From Rubritalea profundi (lineage in GTDB: Bacteria; Verrucomicrobiota; Verrucomicrobiia; Verrucomicrobiales; Akkermansiaceae), in the NCBI RefSeq assembly GCF_002954445.1, contig NZ_MQWA01000001.1:1284832-1348831 (forward strand): a DNA stretch of 64,000 bases, read 5' to 3'. Below are positions 10,868-20,033 of the stretch, one piece after another. How positions within the stretch are numbered: the stretch's first letter is position 1; each line of letters begins with the position of its first letter. The position numbers and the translations under genes were made by a program. The notes below the pieces were generated by a model. The model was not told the DNA's origin. It searched no databases and saw only the letters and a list, made by a program, of their open reading frames with translations.

Positions 10868-11512
10868 ATGAAAACAAAACTACCAAGCTACCTCTGCGCA
10901 ATATTCCTTTGCAGCATAGCAGTCGCCAAAGAAGGAGCCGTCCAGTGCGGCAACCTCATCTATGCTGGCACCAAAACATCACGTTGTTTCAGCGATGAGT
11001 TTCTAACCACTGTTCAGCAAAAAACCAGCATCTCTACGGAAAGAAGATTCAAACAAGTAAAACTCTCCTCTGATGAACTCTTCAAATTCCCCTTTGTCAT
11101 CATGACGGGTGAACAAGACTATTCGCTGACTAAAGACGAACGTGAAAACCTCAAAAAGTATCTCGAAAATGGAGGGTTCTTACTCGCCTCCCCAGGTTGC
11201 TCTAACACCGCCTGGGCTACAGCATTTGAACGTGAAATTAAGCGGATTTTTGGCAAGAGCGCACTCAAAGAAATTGGCTTCGATCACGCACTCTTCAAGA
11301 CAGTTTTTAACGTAAAAGAAATGGGACTCAGTCACGGCGGATCAGCAACTCTCAAAGGCGTCACACACAATGGAAAGCTCGTCGTCGTCTACTCATCAGA
11401 TGGACTCAATGACACCTCCAACACTGAAGGTTGTTGTTGTTGCGGCGGTAACGAAATAAATAACTCGGTCCGAGTCAACGCAAACATCCTCGCCTACGCG
11501 ATCCTTCACTAA
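10868..11512 (+). CDS. DUF4159 domain secreted protein with CCCC motif
   Basis: 214 residues with a signal peptide (cleavage likely after SIAVAK, about residue 21). The DUF4159 signature is visible: FVIMTGEQDYSLTKDER followed by LKKYLENGGFLLAS, resembling a class I glutamine-amidotransferase-like fold without a catalytic triad. Near the C-terminus lies a run of four cysteines (EGCCCCGGNEI), unusual for an exported protein and suggestive of metal binding or redox chemistry. DUF4159 proteins are regular members of MoxR/VWA operons in these phyla. The thioredoxin/CcdA gene two positions downstream would be a plausible electron source for the cysteines (inference). Confidence 0.86.
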   Translation: MKTKLPSYLCAIFLCSIAVAKEGAVQCGNLIYAGTKTSRCFSDEFLTTVQQKTSISTERRFKQVKLSSDELFKFPFVIMTGEQDYSLTKDERENLKKYLENGGFLLASPGCSNTAWATAFEREIKRIFGKSALKEIGFDHALFKTVFNVKEMGLSHGGSATLKGVTHNGKLVVVYSSDGLNDTSNTEGCCCCGGNEINNSVRVNANILAYAILH

Positions 11513-11553
11513 GTATATATCTTAGATCTAACACCTACTTCGTTTCTTAATAG

Positions 11554-14500
11554 ATGCATCGGTTCTTTTTGTCCATCACGCTAGTATTTAGCCTCGCCCT
11601 CTCACTCAATACGTGGGCTCAAGCTGATTTAATCCAAAGTCTAGAGTCTGGTTCTCCATCCGAATCTGATTTGATCAAAGCTACACACGCACTTTCAACT
11701 CCTCAAGCCCGATCGATCATTGAAAAAGCCATTGCAAAAGCCCAGCCATTCCCTCGCAAAAACCTCGTCAATCTACTCAGCCACCAGCAACTCATCGTAA
11801 GGATTGGCAGCCTAGAGCTGCTAGAAAATGCTGCTGCTGAAGACTTTGGTTTCAACCCATGGGACGAGCCAGCGAAAAACGAATCCACCCAACTCGCTCT
11901 TCAGCGTTGGAAACAGTGGGCTGACTCAGACTCTAAAATAGAAAGTAGCTCGGTAAAACTCTCTGAAGAACAACTCCAAAACTATATCCAGCAACTTCTC
12001 TCAGACGACAGAAATCGAGTCCAGAGAGCCCTGCGCATGTTAGAAACCAACAACTTCCATGCAGTCGCAGCTCTCCAGTCATTCCTAATCGATCACCCAG
12101 AACTCCCTGAAGTTAAGCAACTAAAGCTGAAACAAGCTCAATACGAACTCGTCCTTATCAAGGCGAATCGCTCTAAAGCCGCAGGGCTTGCCAGAGATTT
12201 GGTCAAAGGGAACCGAGACCAACAACTCACAGCCCTCAGCCAACTCAAAAAACTGGGCCTTATAGCTATCCCCATCATCCGCGACTTCATTGGTGAACAA
12301 GATGCTCTCACTAGAGAAACGGCTATGGACGCACTCCTCAGTGTTGGTGGCGCACAGGTTCTCTCACTCGTCGTCGAGGACCTTAAAAATGAACAAGATG
12401 TCAACGTCCTCTACGTTGTTCTTAAAAACATCAAAGAAATCAACAACCCACAGTCTATAGCTATCGCGACCAGGCTTCTCACTCATGAAGATGAAGACAT
12501 CGTGGTTGGATCAATCCAAGCTCTCACAAAATTGATAGCTAATAATTCTTCCCACTCCCCCTTTAGCTCATCTAACAAAAAAAATCTAAACTCCGACTCA
12601 CCAGTTCTGCCCTACCTCCATGACTCAAGGTGGCGAGTGAGAGTGGCCGCCATCAACCACGTCACCAAGCTTCAGCTCAAAGCCGCAGGCCCGAACTTGC
12701 TGAAACTCCTCAAGGAAGACGATGACGAATTCGTGCGCTCCCACTGTATTCAAGCAGCTGTAGCCATCAAACTTACTGACGGGCTACCAACGCTAAAGAA
12801 ACTCTTCTTCACCAATGACGAGCTTATTGGAGCCCTTACACCAGCGATCCTTGACCTTTCAAAGTCTATTCCAGCTGACCTGCTGGCTCATCTAAAGTCG
12901 AGAGATCCCGACACCATCATTTCAGCACTCGCAGCATTCACAGATGACAAGAAGCCGATCCTCACTGTTGTCGCGGGCTATGCTCAGCACTCAGATACTG
13001 ACATCTCATGTGCGGCTCTCCGTATTCTAGCAAACGATGACGATAAGCTGAAATTCGACTTCGTCACCAACACCCTCACCGACTCTCTCAAATCTGGTTC
13101 TGAAGCAAAAATTCAAGCGATTCTCACCAGCATCGATCTACCACGCTTAAAAATTACGGACCCAAGACTCTTTCTTCCCACCCACACTTCACGCACTACC
13201 AGCTCTGTTCTTGATCCCCTCTACAAGGCCTTTCTAATGCCGGACGGCAAGCCTCTCACCCCAGCTCTCCCCACTGTAAAAACCGATTCGATTGGTGGGT
13301 TAAGCACCCTACTCACAACTCTAACAAATCTAGCTAACGAGCCCGGCAACAATAAGCGAACATTTCAGATAAGCCTCATTCTAACGAAAGCGGGTGACCC
13401 AAGGGGGCTAAAACTTATCAGCGAGAACATTGCCGAAATGCCTGTCAGCAAAAGGTCCTCTCTCGCTGACTCACTCTATTCTCCTAGCTCCGCTGAAACT
13501 CTCCCCATCTTTGATGTTCTTCTGGAAGATCCAGCTGACCACATCCGCAAGGAAGCGGCTCGCAATGCCTTCACCAATAAGAAGAACCTCAAACTCATCA
13601 AACTGGCCTTAGGTCACGTCGCCCGTGAAGACACATTGCTCAAACCCTCAGAAATCATCCAGTACCCGTTCTTTTCGGCCCTTAGAAAATCTGGTGCAGC
13701 GTCGATCATGCAACAGTGGGCGAGCGAGCAATTTGCTAGCCCAACAGCCTCTGATAAAGTCAAAATACTGGCTCTCACAATCCACGGGAAAGCAATGCGT
13801 GTTAGAGACTCACAAGAAATCGAACAATTCACCAAGTCCACGAACCCATGGGTCCGGCGCGCAGCCTGGTATTCCATCGCTAGTAAAAAATCATCCACCA
13901 CCCCAGAGCAACTAGTCTCTATCACCAAGGACTCTAGCCCGCACGTCAGAGCAATCCTCGCTGAGGTATCGAGCAAAGAACGCACAAACTGGAAGATCTA
14001 TTTTAGCGACTCAGAATCCACTTCAGACAATAGCTATTCATCCTCAAGAAGCCGTCGGCGTATCACTCAAGAGCTCGAAGACGCACTACGAGTGATTGCT
14101 GAAACGGACAGCTCTGTCGTCAACCAATTCGAAGCTAACTTTAGCCTACTGACTCATTCTCGCGATATCAACCTTCCTCTATTCATCGCACTCCTCAGTA
14201 AAACCCCCAAAGAAACCCAAGCAACACGCAGGCTCTCCAGCTATGTAGAAAGCAACTTTAAAAAAATGGGCACAGGGATGCGCCCGCTGCTCGCTTACAT
14301 CGATTTCAAAAGAATCAATGTCCGCTATCACAAAAAAATCCTAGAGCACTTCAAGTCTGACTCGAATGAAAATGAGGCATTCCATTCATTCAAGAATTTA
14401 GCTCAAACCACTCAAGTTAGTGATGCACCCCAACACATCGAAGTCGAAAAAGTAGAACAACCAATCGACCGCAATAAACTCGTCGCCGTCTTTTCGAAAA

Positions 14501-14571
14501 AGAAGGCTGCAAGCAATGTGCCAAAGCTCTCGAAGTCATCGAAGACCTCAAAGCGGATTTCCCATTACTAG
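11554..14571 (+). CDS. Secreted HEAT-repeat protein, probably continuing into the next gene
   Basis: 1005 residues. It has a signal peptide (about 1-22, ending WAQA) and then many helical HEAT-type repeats with typical signatures such as DSRWRVRVAAINHV and DDDEFVRSHCIQAAV. HEAT repeats form protein-binding solenoids. The last sensible residues are ...RNKLVAVFSK, the first beta strand of a thioredoxin fold; the final ~24 residues in this frame look like nonsense. The thioredoxin domain continues in the -1 frame from base 14496 into the next gene. One extra A in the run at 14497-14501 would give a single 1349-residue HEAT-thioredoxin-CcdA protein (11554-15602). Start ATG 11554 follows a 41-bp gap after DUF4159. 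Confidence 0.85.
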   Translation: MHRFFLSITLVFSLALSLNTWAQADLIQSLESGSPSESDLIKATHALSTPQARSIIEKAIAKAQPFPRKNLVNLLSHQQLIVRIGSLELLENAAAEDFGFNPWDEPAKNESTQLALQRWKQWADSDSKIESSSVKLSEEQLQNYIQQLLSDDRNRVQRALRMLETNNFHAVAALQSFLIDHPELPEVKQLKLKQAQYELVLIKANRSKAAGLARDLVKGNRDQQLTALSQLKKLGLIAIPIIRDFIGEQDALTRETAMDALLSVGGAQVLSLVVEDLKNEQDVNVLYVVLKNIKEINNPQSIAIATRLLTHEDEDIVVGSIQALTKLIANNSSHSPFSSSNKKNLNSDSPVLPYLHDSRWRVRVAAINHVTKLQLKAAGPNLLKLLKEDDDEFVRSHCIQAAVAIKLTDGLPTLKKLFFTNDELIGALTPAILDLSKSIPADLLAHLKSRDPDTIISALAAFTDDKKPILTVVAGYAQHSDTDISCAALRILANDDDKLKFDFVTNTLTDSLKSGSEAKIQAILTSIDLPRLKITDPRLFLPTHTSRTTSSVLDPLYKAFLMPDGKPLTPALPTVKTDSIGGLSTLLTTLTNLANEPGNNKRTFQISLILTKAGDPRGLKLISENIAEMPVSKRSSLADSLYSPSSAETLPIFDVLLEDPADHIRKEAARNAFTNKKNLKLIKLALGHVAREDTLLKPSEIIQYPFFSALRKSGAASIMQQWASEQFASPTASDKVKILALTIHGKAMRVRDSQEIEQFTKSTNPWVRRAAWYSIASKKSSTTPEQLVSITKDSSPHVRAILAEVSSKERTNWKIYFSDSESTSDNSYSSSRSRRRITQELEDALRVIAETDSSVVNQFEANFSLLTHSRDINLPLFIALLSKTPKETQATRRLSSYVESNFKKMGTGMRPLLAYIDFKRINVRYHKKILEHFKSDSNENEAFHSFKNLAQTTQVSDAPQHIEVEKVEQPIDRNKLVAVFSKKKAASNVPKLSKSSKTSKRISHY
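14497..14501 (+). other. A5 run at the frame switch between HEAT protein and thioredoxin domain
   Basis: Upstream frame reads VAVFSKKKAAS. The -1 frame reads EKEGCKQCAKALEV with a CxxC thioredoxin motif and joins directly to the CcdA-type gene. The intervening -1 frame opens only at 14478 (stop at 14475) and has no ATG, GTG or TTG before 14589. The tandem Lys codons AAA AAG at the switch could also support -1 ribosomal frameshifting. Confidence 0.75.
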
Positions 14572-14588
14572 AAATTCAACACGTCTCG

Positions 14589-15602
14589 ATGAGCTCGAAC
14601 GATGGCATACTTCTCAACGACCACCTATCTAACAAATTCAGTCTCCCGTCTAATGCCATAGGAAAGACTCCCTCTATCTTCACATCTCAAGGCTATGTCA
14701 CCCCTCCAATTTCGGCGATCAAGCTTGGAGAGCTTCTAGAAAAAACCATGGCTAGCCCGCAGGATGAGACTTGGTTCCAGATCTCTAGTCCTGAGCTGAT
14801 CGCTGCTGCAGAAGAGCGCGTCGACGCCCGCTACGACTCACTCACTCTCCCCATCGTCATCGCCGGAGGTTTGTTAGACGGCATCAACCCTTGCGCCTTT
14901 GCCACCATCATTTTCTTCCTCTCCTACCTCGGAGTCGCCAAGCGCTCGTCTAAAGAAATCTTCATGGTTGGCTCGGCATTTATCCTAGCGATTTTCATCT
15001 CCTATCTCTCAGTAGGATTGGTCTTCAATGAAATCATCGCTAAGCTCACCGAAAATAGCAGCTACCTGTGGCTGAAAAACGCTCTCAACTACGTGTTCGC
15101 GGGCTTTGCTCTGCTAGTAGCTGTGCTGTCGCTAAAGGACTACTGGAAAGCACGCCAAGGTCGCCTCGACGACATGACGCTACAGCTGCCTAACTTCCTC
15201 AAAAAACGCATCAAAGGCGTCATCCGTAAGGGAGCTAAGTCATCACGCTTTGTCATTGCAGCCTTCTTCTCAGGCATAGCAATCTCCTTTCTCGAGCTAG
15301 CCTGTACTGGCCAAGTCTACGCGCCGATCATCTACAAGATCAATCAAGGTGCCGCCGATGCGACCTACATGCTGGTGCTCTACAACCTAGCCTTCATCCT
15401 GCCTCTAGTCATCATCTTCGCTCTAGCGATGGGCGGCATGAAATCCAATGCGCTGATCGACTTCCAGAAGAAGCACACAGCGACCGTGAAGTTGCTAACC
15501 GGTATTCTTTTCCTCTTACTTGCCGCTGTCCTTATTTTCTCAGACTTCTTCAGCGGCCTCTTAAAAAACATCCAGCCAGCACTGCTAAACTTCATCGGCT
15601 AA
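14589..15602 (+). CDS. Thioredoxin-CcdA-type membrane redox protein
   Basis: 337 residues from the first available ATG. The first ~65 residues are the C-terminal half of a thioredoxin fold (KTPSIFTSQGYVTPPISA before a helix); its missing CxxC half lies upstream in the same frame (14496-14588). From about residue 85 follow six or more membrane helices of the CcdA/DsbD transporter type, with the conserved redox cysteines in GINPCAFAT and LELACTGQVY. Such proteins carry reducing power from cytoplasmic thioredoxin across the inner membrane. Here the soluble thioredoxin is probably fused. The partner substrate may be the CCCC-containing DUF4159 protein (inference). ATG 14589 could allow reinitiation, but would make a protein without CxxC. 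Confidence 0.84.
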   Translation: MSSNDGILLNDHLSNKFSLPSNAIGKTPSIFTSQGYVTPPISAIKLGELLEKTMASPQDETWFQISSPELIAAAEERVDARYDSLTLPIVIAGGLLDGINPCAFATIIFFLSYLGVAKRSSKEIFMVGSAFILAIFISYLSVGLVFNEIIAKLTENSSYLWLKNALNYVFAGFALLVAVLSLKDYWKARQGRLDDMTLQLPNFLKKRIKGVIRKGAKSSRFVIAAFFSGIAISFLELACTGQVYAPIIYKINQGAADATYMLVLYNLAFILPLVIIFALAMGGMKSNALIDFQKKHTATVKLLTGILFLLLAAVLIFSDFFSGLLKNIQPALLNFIG

Positions 15603-15800
15603 CATAAAGTTCCTACCGCGAAATAGACGAAAGTTCCGAAAGGGCGAGGACAATGAAGCGACGTTAAACACGAATCGCACTAATTTTAGCAAATCGCACG
15701 GCTGATTCAATCTGCATTCTTAAATCGAGCGTAGCGACCCTCGTCAATTCAGCAGAAATCTCTGTTGAATCTTTGACCCTCTCAGTGCAGCATCTGCCGC
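15603..15800. repeat. Non-coding gap with eroded copies of the dispersed repeat modules
   Basis: Contains weak copies of modules seen intact after 26.6 kb: CTACCGCGAAATAGACGAAAG, GAGGACAATGAAGCG, ACACGAATCGCAC and ATCGAGCGTAGCGAC, in the same order as in the later islands. No gene seen. Confidence 0.55.
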
Positions 15801-16508
15801 ATGAGTATGAACCGCAGCCACCCGAGCATGCCACAAGGCCCTATGACCGTCGGCTCCATCGCCGATGCTAGCCTTCTCGATTACCCATTCTCGGCGGATG
15901 AATGCGAAATCGTAGAGTTCCGTCTCGACGGGTTACTCAAGAACCTGCAACAGGTTCGCGATCTGTTGATCAAACTCAAATCGAGCCAGCTGCAAACGCT
16001 CATCACCGCGCGCTGCACCTCAGAGGGCGGGCTCGCAGCTCTCACCACCGAGCAACGATGCCAACTCATCGGTGGACTCTCACCACTCGCCACCTTCGTC
16101 GACATCGAGCTAGCCAACCTAGAGGAAATGGAAAGCGCCGCTGATCAAGCCCGCACCAACGGAGCTCTCATCGTCGCCTCCTTCCACGATTTCAAAAAGA
16201 CCCCCGACACAGATTTCCTGCGCTCCAAGATCCGCCAAGCCATCGACCTCGGTGCCGACATGGTAAAAATTGCCGTCCATCATAACAGCGTGGAAGACAT
16301 GTATCGCTGCGCTAGTTTACTTCAAGAAGGCCAGCCGATCGCCACTTCACTGATGGGTATGGGATCGCTTGCTCCAGTTTCTCGTGTCCTCTATTCCCAG
16401 CTTGGTTCCTTACTGAATTACGGTTATCTTGGAGTCAAGGAAACCGCACCTGGCCAGTGGCCCGCCAGCTTGCTCAGCCAAGCAATCCGCGCTTCCAAAC
16501 GGTTTTAA
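15801..16508 (+). CDS. aroD: Type I 3-dehydroquinate dehydratase
   Basis: 235 residues, typical for type I dehydroquinase, the third enzyme of the shikimate pathway (3-dehydroquinate to 3-dehydroshikimate). The conserved acidic strand VEFRLD, the catalytic His in VASFHDF and the Schiff-base Lys in DMVKIAV are all present in order, and the C-terminal GSLLNYGYLG segment matches the TIM-barrel family. Start at ATG 15801 (a second ATG two codons later is also possible). It stands alone, about 200 bp after the redox gene, and has no shikimate-pathway neighbours here. Confidence 0.95.
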   Translation: MSMNRSHPSMPQGPMTVGSIADASLLDYPFSADECEIVEFRLDGLLKNLQQVRDLLIKLKSSQLQTLITARCTSEGGLAALTTEQRCQLIGGLSPLATFVDIELANLEEMESAADQARTNGALIVASFHDFKKTPDTDFLRSKIRQAIDLGADMVKIAVHHNSVEDMYRCASLLQEGQPIATSLMGMGSLAPVSRVLYSQLGSLLNYGYLGVKETAPGQWPASLLSQAIRASKRF

Positions 16509-16548
16509 AGTGTTCCGTTGGCCGCATTCCGTTTTCCGATCCGACCCA

Positions 16549-16997
16549 ATGAAACGACTAAGAATCCCGCCTAACGGAACACGGAAAACCGAACGCAAAA
16601 CACTTCCGGCTCAGCGGGTAAAATGGTATAGCCAAATACTTCCCCTACTCATCCTCTGCGCTCTAACCACCTCCTTACTCGCACAGTCTGAAGAGAAACC
16701 TTGGCCTAAGCACCTCAAAAATCGGACTTCGCTCCCAAAGGTCGTTGCCACCCAGACCGACTCGCCACCCTTCCTCTATGAGTCGCGTAACTTCCGCTTC
16801 ATTTCGGATAAAAATCTCGACCTAAACAAAGTCCGCGAGTTCGCAAAAACTGCCGAATCCGTCCCAGCAGTAGTGGCTAACGTAAAAATAGCTCTGCCCC
16901 CTACCCAGCCATTCTCACAAGTCAGAAAGCTGAAGCTCTGCAAAAAAGCCTAACCGCCTACTGGAAACCCAAAGGAATCATCATCACTTTTGAATAG
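16549..16997 (+). pseudogene. Small secreted protein gene, probably frame-broken at a C5 run
   Basis: From ATG 16549 the frame reads a basic N-terminus, a hydrophobic signal-like segment (QILPLLILCALTTSLLAQS) and a stretch with FLYESRNFRFIS, then stops at 16953 after an implausible basic tail. Adding one C to the run 16897-16901 opens a frame with SQKAEALQKSLTAYWKPKG to a stop at 16997, giving 149 residues. The FRFISD segment resembles the start of larger secreted proteins, so even the repaired gene may be a remnant. The first codons overlap an inverted-repeat-like stretch (16510-16615) similar to the intergenic repeats. No family recognised. Confidence 0.5.
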
Positions 16998-17068
16998 TTT
17001 GTAGATTCGATAAAATCTACTCCAACAGATACTTATTTAACTCAATTAGCCTGTCTCATAGAGGAGAG

Positions 17069-17182
17069 AGTGTCGAAGGTCTGAAAGTCTAAGGTCAAGC
17101 TAGCAAAGTCTGGTGACTTTGGGAACCCAGCAATCGCGCCCACGCGATCTCACTGGACTTTGGACCTTAAGACTTTTGACAC
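17069..17182 (-). repeat. Dispersed ~113-bp repeat, copy 1
   Basis: Begins GTGTCGAAGGTCTGAAAGTC and ends with GACTTTTGACACT. The reverse complement aligns along its full length with the two tandem copies at 59346-59542 and 59595-59791, with the centre more diverged. The terminal GTGTC...GACAC are themselves inverted. Confidence 0.75.
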
Positions 17183-17384
17183 TGGCAAATATCGAAGGCC
17201 TGAAAGTCGTGTAGGATTAGACACACACTATGTGCACAATGTGACGCTCTTCCCACGTAACGCGACCGTCCCGGTCGCTCAAAATAATTCCAGCGAAGCT
17301 GCTGACTCACGGCGCTCAGACCTCACCAGCGAACTTCAGCTCACCCAACAGACAGAGAATCAGGCCTTCGGCGATCAACTCAAG

Positions 17385-17428
17385 GCGACCGAGACGGTCT
17401 CACTACGTAACGCGCCCGTCTCGGTCGC
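17385..17428. terminator. Perfect 13-bp inverted repeat (hairpin), possible terminator
   Basis: GCGACCGAGACGG at 17385-17397 pairs exactly with CCGTCTCGGTCGC at 17416-17428 around an 18-base loop, followed on the plus strand by TCAAATTTTC. It lies about 90 bp past the dinG stop (minus strand). The long loop and a second related half-copy upstream favour a repeat element over a classic terminator. Confidence 0.45.
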
Positions 17429-17517
17429 TCAAATTTTCTAGACTTCCAACAAATCTACAGCTTCTGATTTCAAGCTCAAAATAACTCTAAACTCTAAACT
17501 CTACCGGCTCCGCCGGC

Positions 17518-19527
17518 CTAATGCTTCACAATTTTCACTGGCGCGTCGGGGAGTGCTTTGAGGAACATTTTGCCGTAGCGCTTGGTGACCACGCGGTTGT
17601 CGAGGATCACGACAATCCCCTTATCCTTTTCTGAGCGGATCAAGCGGCCTACGCCTTGGCGAAGTTTGATCACCGCCTCGGGCACGGAATATTCCATGAA
17701 CGGGTTGCCGCCCTCAGCCTCGATCGATTCTATTTTTGACTGCACCACTGGGTGGTCTGGCACCGAGAATGGTAAGCGGGTGACAATCACATTGCTCAGC
17801 GACTCACCCGGCACATCGACGCCGGCCCAAAAGCTAGCCGTGCCAAAAAGCACGCTGTGGATGTCTTCGCGAAAGATCTCCACCATCTTGTGCCGTGGAG
17901 TTCCGTCACCTTGGACTAACAGTCGCCAGTCCATTTCTTCAAAATAGTCTTTCATGGCATCCGCCACATTGCGCATCACCTTGTAGCTGGTAAATAGCAC
18001 GAAGGCCTTGCCCTCAGTGTATTTTAAAACTCGCCCAATCCAGTGCACCAAAGCCTCTTCGTAGGTAGGAGTCCCGGGGTCGGGCATCGCCTGCATGACG
18101 TAGATCTCCATTTGTTTTTTGTAATCAAACGGACTACCAATCTGCACAGCCTTGGCATGCTCGGCTCCCACTCGGCGGCGGAAGTAGCTCATATCTTCCT
18201 CACCGGCACTCAGAGTGGCACTGGTTAAAATACAGGTCCGTCCCTTACCAAACATCAGCTCACGCAGTCTATCAGCAACGTTGATAGGAGCTGAACGCAA
18301 GCTCAGCACATCTCCATCGCGTCCAGATTTTTCGATCCAATAGACGCTTTCCTCGTCGGTTTGATCGAGGAAAAGGCGTAAAGTCCCATGCACCTCGCGC
18401 AGTCGGCGGGCACCATCCATCAGCTCCTTGCGGGCTGACGATTCTTTCTCTAACTTCTCAGCTTCATCCTCGACTTTATCCCACAACTTGCGCAGCGGTT
18501 CGGCTAGAGTGTTATCCACAATATCAGCTTCGCGCACTCTCGATTCCTTCGAGTATTGACCGAACTGGACACTCTCTTGGAGTTCATCGAAGAAGTCTTG
18601 TGAACGCTCTAGTAATTCTTCAGCCGCTTGAATCCCCTCGCCACAGCGTAGTTGTTTCAGCAGGCCTTTCTTGTTGCGCGGGTTGTACAGCCTCGACACA
18701 TCGAAACGGAGTCCCGATTGACTCAAGCGCAGACCGAGCTGGTTCGCCGCGACATCCTCCAGTGTGTGGGCCTCATCAAAAATCACGAAATCATTAGGGA
18801 AAATGTAGCCCATATCCCGCTCATCGCGATCGTCTGCAGCTGAATCTAACAACGAAAAGAAAAGTGTGTGATTCACGACGACAACATTCGCCTTCTCCAC
18901 CCGCTTGCGCGCTTTTTGGTAAAAACAATTGCCGCGCGTCCCACAGCTCCGCGGAGTGCAAATGTGCGCCTCGCTACAAACTTGGCTCCAAACTTTAGGG
19001 GACGGACGGAAATCGAGTTCACTCAGTGTCCCATTCGTAGTCCCCTCAGCCCAGTCCCAGACTTGCTTGAGCTCGTCCACCTCACTTGAAGTGAATAGGT
19101 CACCTTTAGAATCCATCGCAATGCGCAAGCGCAATGGGCAAACGTAATTTTGGCGCCCTTTCAGCAAAACCGCGGTAAAATCTATTCCTAAAAGCTTTCG
19201 CACAATCGGGATATCTTTGTCGGTGAGTTGCTCTTGCAGGTTGATGGTGTGGGTGGAAATTACCGCTTTTTTACCACTCTGCACGGCAAACTTCACCGCG
19301 GGAATCAAGTAGGCCAATGACTTTCCCACTCCAGTACCAGCCTCGACAGTGAGCACATTCGCCTGCTCCAGCGCAGAAGCGACCTCCACAGCCATCTCTT
19401 GCTGCTCGGCGCGATACGCAAAATCTGGTGATTTCGACAGCAAGCCATCCGCGGAAAATATCCCGTGAATTTCATCAGCCAAGCCCTCACAAGCCCCAGA
19501 TCCAGTACCTTCTACAAATGCTATCAT
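17518..19527 (-). CDS. DinG-family ATP-dependent helicase (XPD-like, Fe-S)
   Basis: 669 residues, a normal length for bacterial DinG/YoaA helicases, which unwind 5'-tailed DNA, R-loops and damaged forks. Walker A is VEAGTGVGKS (61-70), the DEAH box is VIFDEAHTLED, and four cysteines (CPLRLR, then CSEAHICTPRSC and GNCFYQKA) fit the Fe-S cluster. Late motifs include LFGTASFWAGVDVPG and a C-terminal RQGVGRLIRSEKDKG, motif VI. Start ATG 19527, divergent from the HIT gene across 99 bp, so promoters for both should lie there. Whether it is DinG or YoaA cannot be settled from sequence. Confidence 0.92.
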   Translation of the reverse strand: MIAFVEGTGSGACEGLADEIHGIFSADGLLSKSPDFAYRAEQQEMAVEVASALEQANVLTVEAGTGVGKSLAYLIPAVKFAVQSGKKAVISTHTINLQEQLTDKDIPIVRKLLGIDFTAVLLKGRQNYVCPLRLRIAMDSKGDLFTSSEVDELKQVWDWAEGTTNGTLSELDFRPSPKVWSQVCSEAHICTPRSCGTRGNCFYQKARKRVEKANVVVVNHTLFFSLLDSAADDRDERDMGYIFPNDFVIFDEAHTLEDVAANQLGLRLSQSGLRFDVSRLYNPRNKKGLLKQLRCGEGIQAAEELLERSQDFFDELQESVQFGQYSKESRVREADIVDNTLAEPLRKLWDKVEDEAEKLEKESSARKELMDGARRLREVHGTLRLFLDQTDEESVYWIEKSGRDGDVLSLRSAPINVADRLRELMFGKGRTCILTSATLSAGEEDMSYFRRRVGAEHAKAVQIGSPFDYKKQMEIYVMQAMPDPGTPTYEEALVHWIGRVLKYTEGKAFVLFTSYKVMRNVADAMKDYFEEMDWRLLVQGDGTPRHKMVEIFREDIHSVLFGTASFWAGVDVPGESLSNVIVTRLPFSVPDHPVVQSKIESIEAEGGNPFMEYSVPEAVIKLRQGVGRLIRSEKDKGIVVILDNRVVTKRYGKMFLKALPDAPVKIVKH

Positions 19528-19626
19528 GCGCGCAAGAAGCTGTACTCAATTCCCCCATAACTAGCAACTGAAACACGATTCATCTTCAACTAACAATCAT
19601 TCGATTGTAGGTTGCCGCATTCCATT

Positions 19627-19956
19627 ATGAGCAACGATTTCTACTATGACGAAGCCCTCAGCGGCAAAACTCCCATCGAAAAGGTACACGAGAATGCTGA
19701 CGTTCTCGCCTTCCATCACACTCGCCCGTCTTGGCCAGTGCATATTGTCGTCATCCCGAAGGCTCATATTCCCTCGCTCACTCAGCTGGATGGCCACCCC
19801 ATCGAGCTAGTCCACAAGGTTCTCGAAGTAGTCAGACTAGTCGCAGCTCAGGTGGAACAAGAGCACGGCTCCTGCCGCGTCCTAACTAACCTCGGCGAAT
19901 ACCAAGACTCCAAGCACTTACACTTCCACGTCAATTCTGGTGAACCATTACGCTGA
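19627..19956 (+). CDS. HIT-family nucleotide-binding protein
   Basis: 109 residues from ATG 19627 (a TTG five codons upstream is less likely). The histidine triad is HLHFHVNSG near the C-terminus, and WPVHIVVIPKAHIPSL matches the family core strand. HIT proteins of this HinT/PKCI-like group hydrolyse nucleoside phosphoramidates or AMP-linked compounds. The protein ends soon after the triad, as in short HinT homologues. Stand-alone gene between dinG and gshF. Confidence 0.92.
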   Translation: MSNDFYYDEALSGKTPIEKVHENADVLAFHHTRPSWPVHIVVIPKAHIPSLTQLDGHPIELVHKVLEVVRLVAAQVEQEHGSCRVLTNLGEYQDSKHLHFHVNSGEPLR

Positions 19957-20033
19957 GGGTTAAATAGTTAGGGGCTACTCTATCCAACAGAAGAAAACAT
20001 TGAATTTCTTGGGATTTGGGTTGAACCTGTGCC

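Larger units (their letters stand above)
16954..17517. repeat. Non-coding gap with dispersed repeats and hairpins
   Basis: No convincing gene. Holds one copy of a ~113-bp repeat (17069-17182) that recurs inverted at 59.4-59.8 kb, a partial copy at 17191-17208, and two copies of an ACGTAACGCG-CCGTC-CGGTCGCTC motif (about 17254 and 17404), the second part of a perfect 13-bp inverted repeat. Confidence 0.6.

Noticed and set aside
17160..17441. 93-residue plus-strand frame after the broken secreted-protein gene
   Set aside because: Lies over the dispersed repeat and hairpin motifs; no start context or family.
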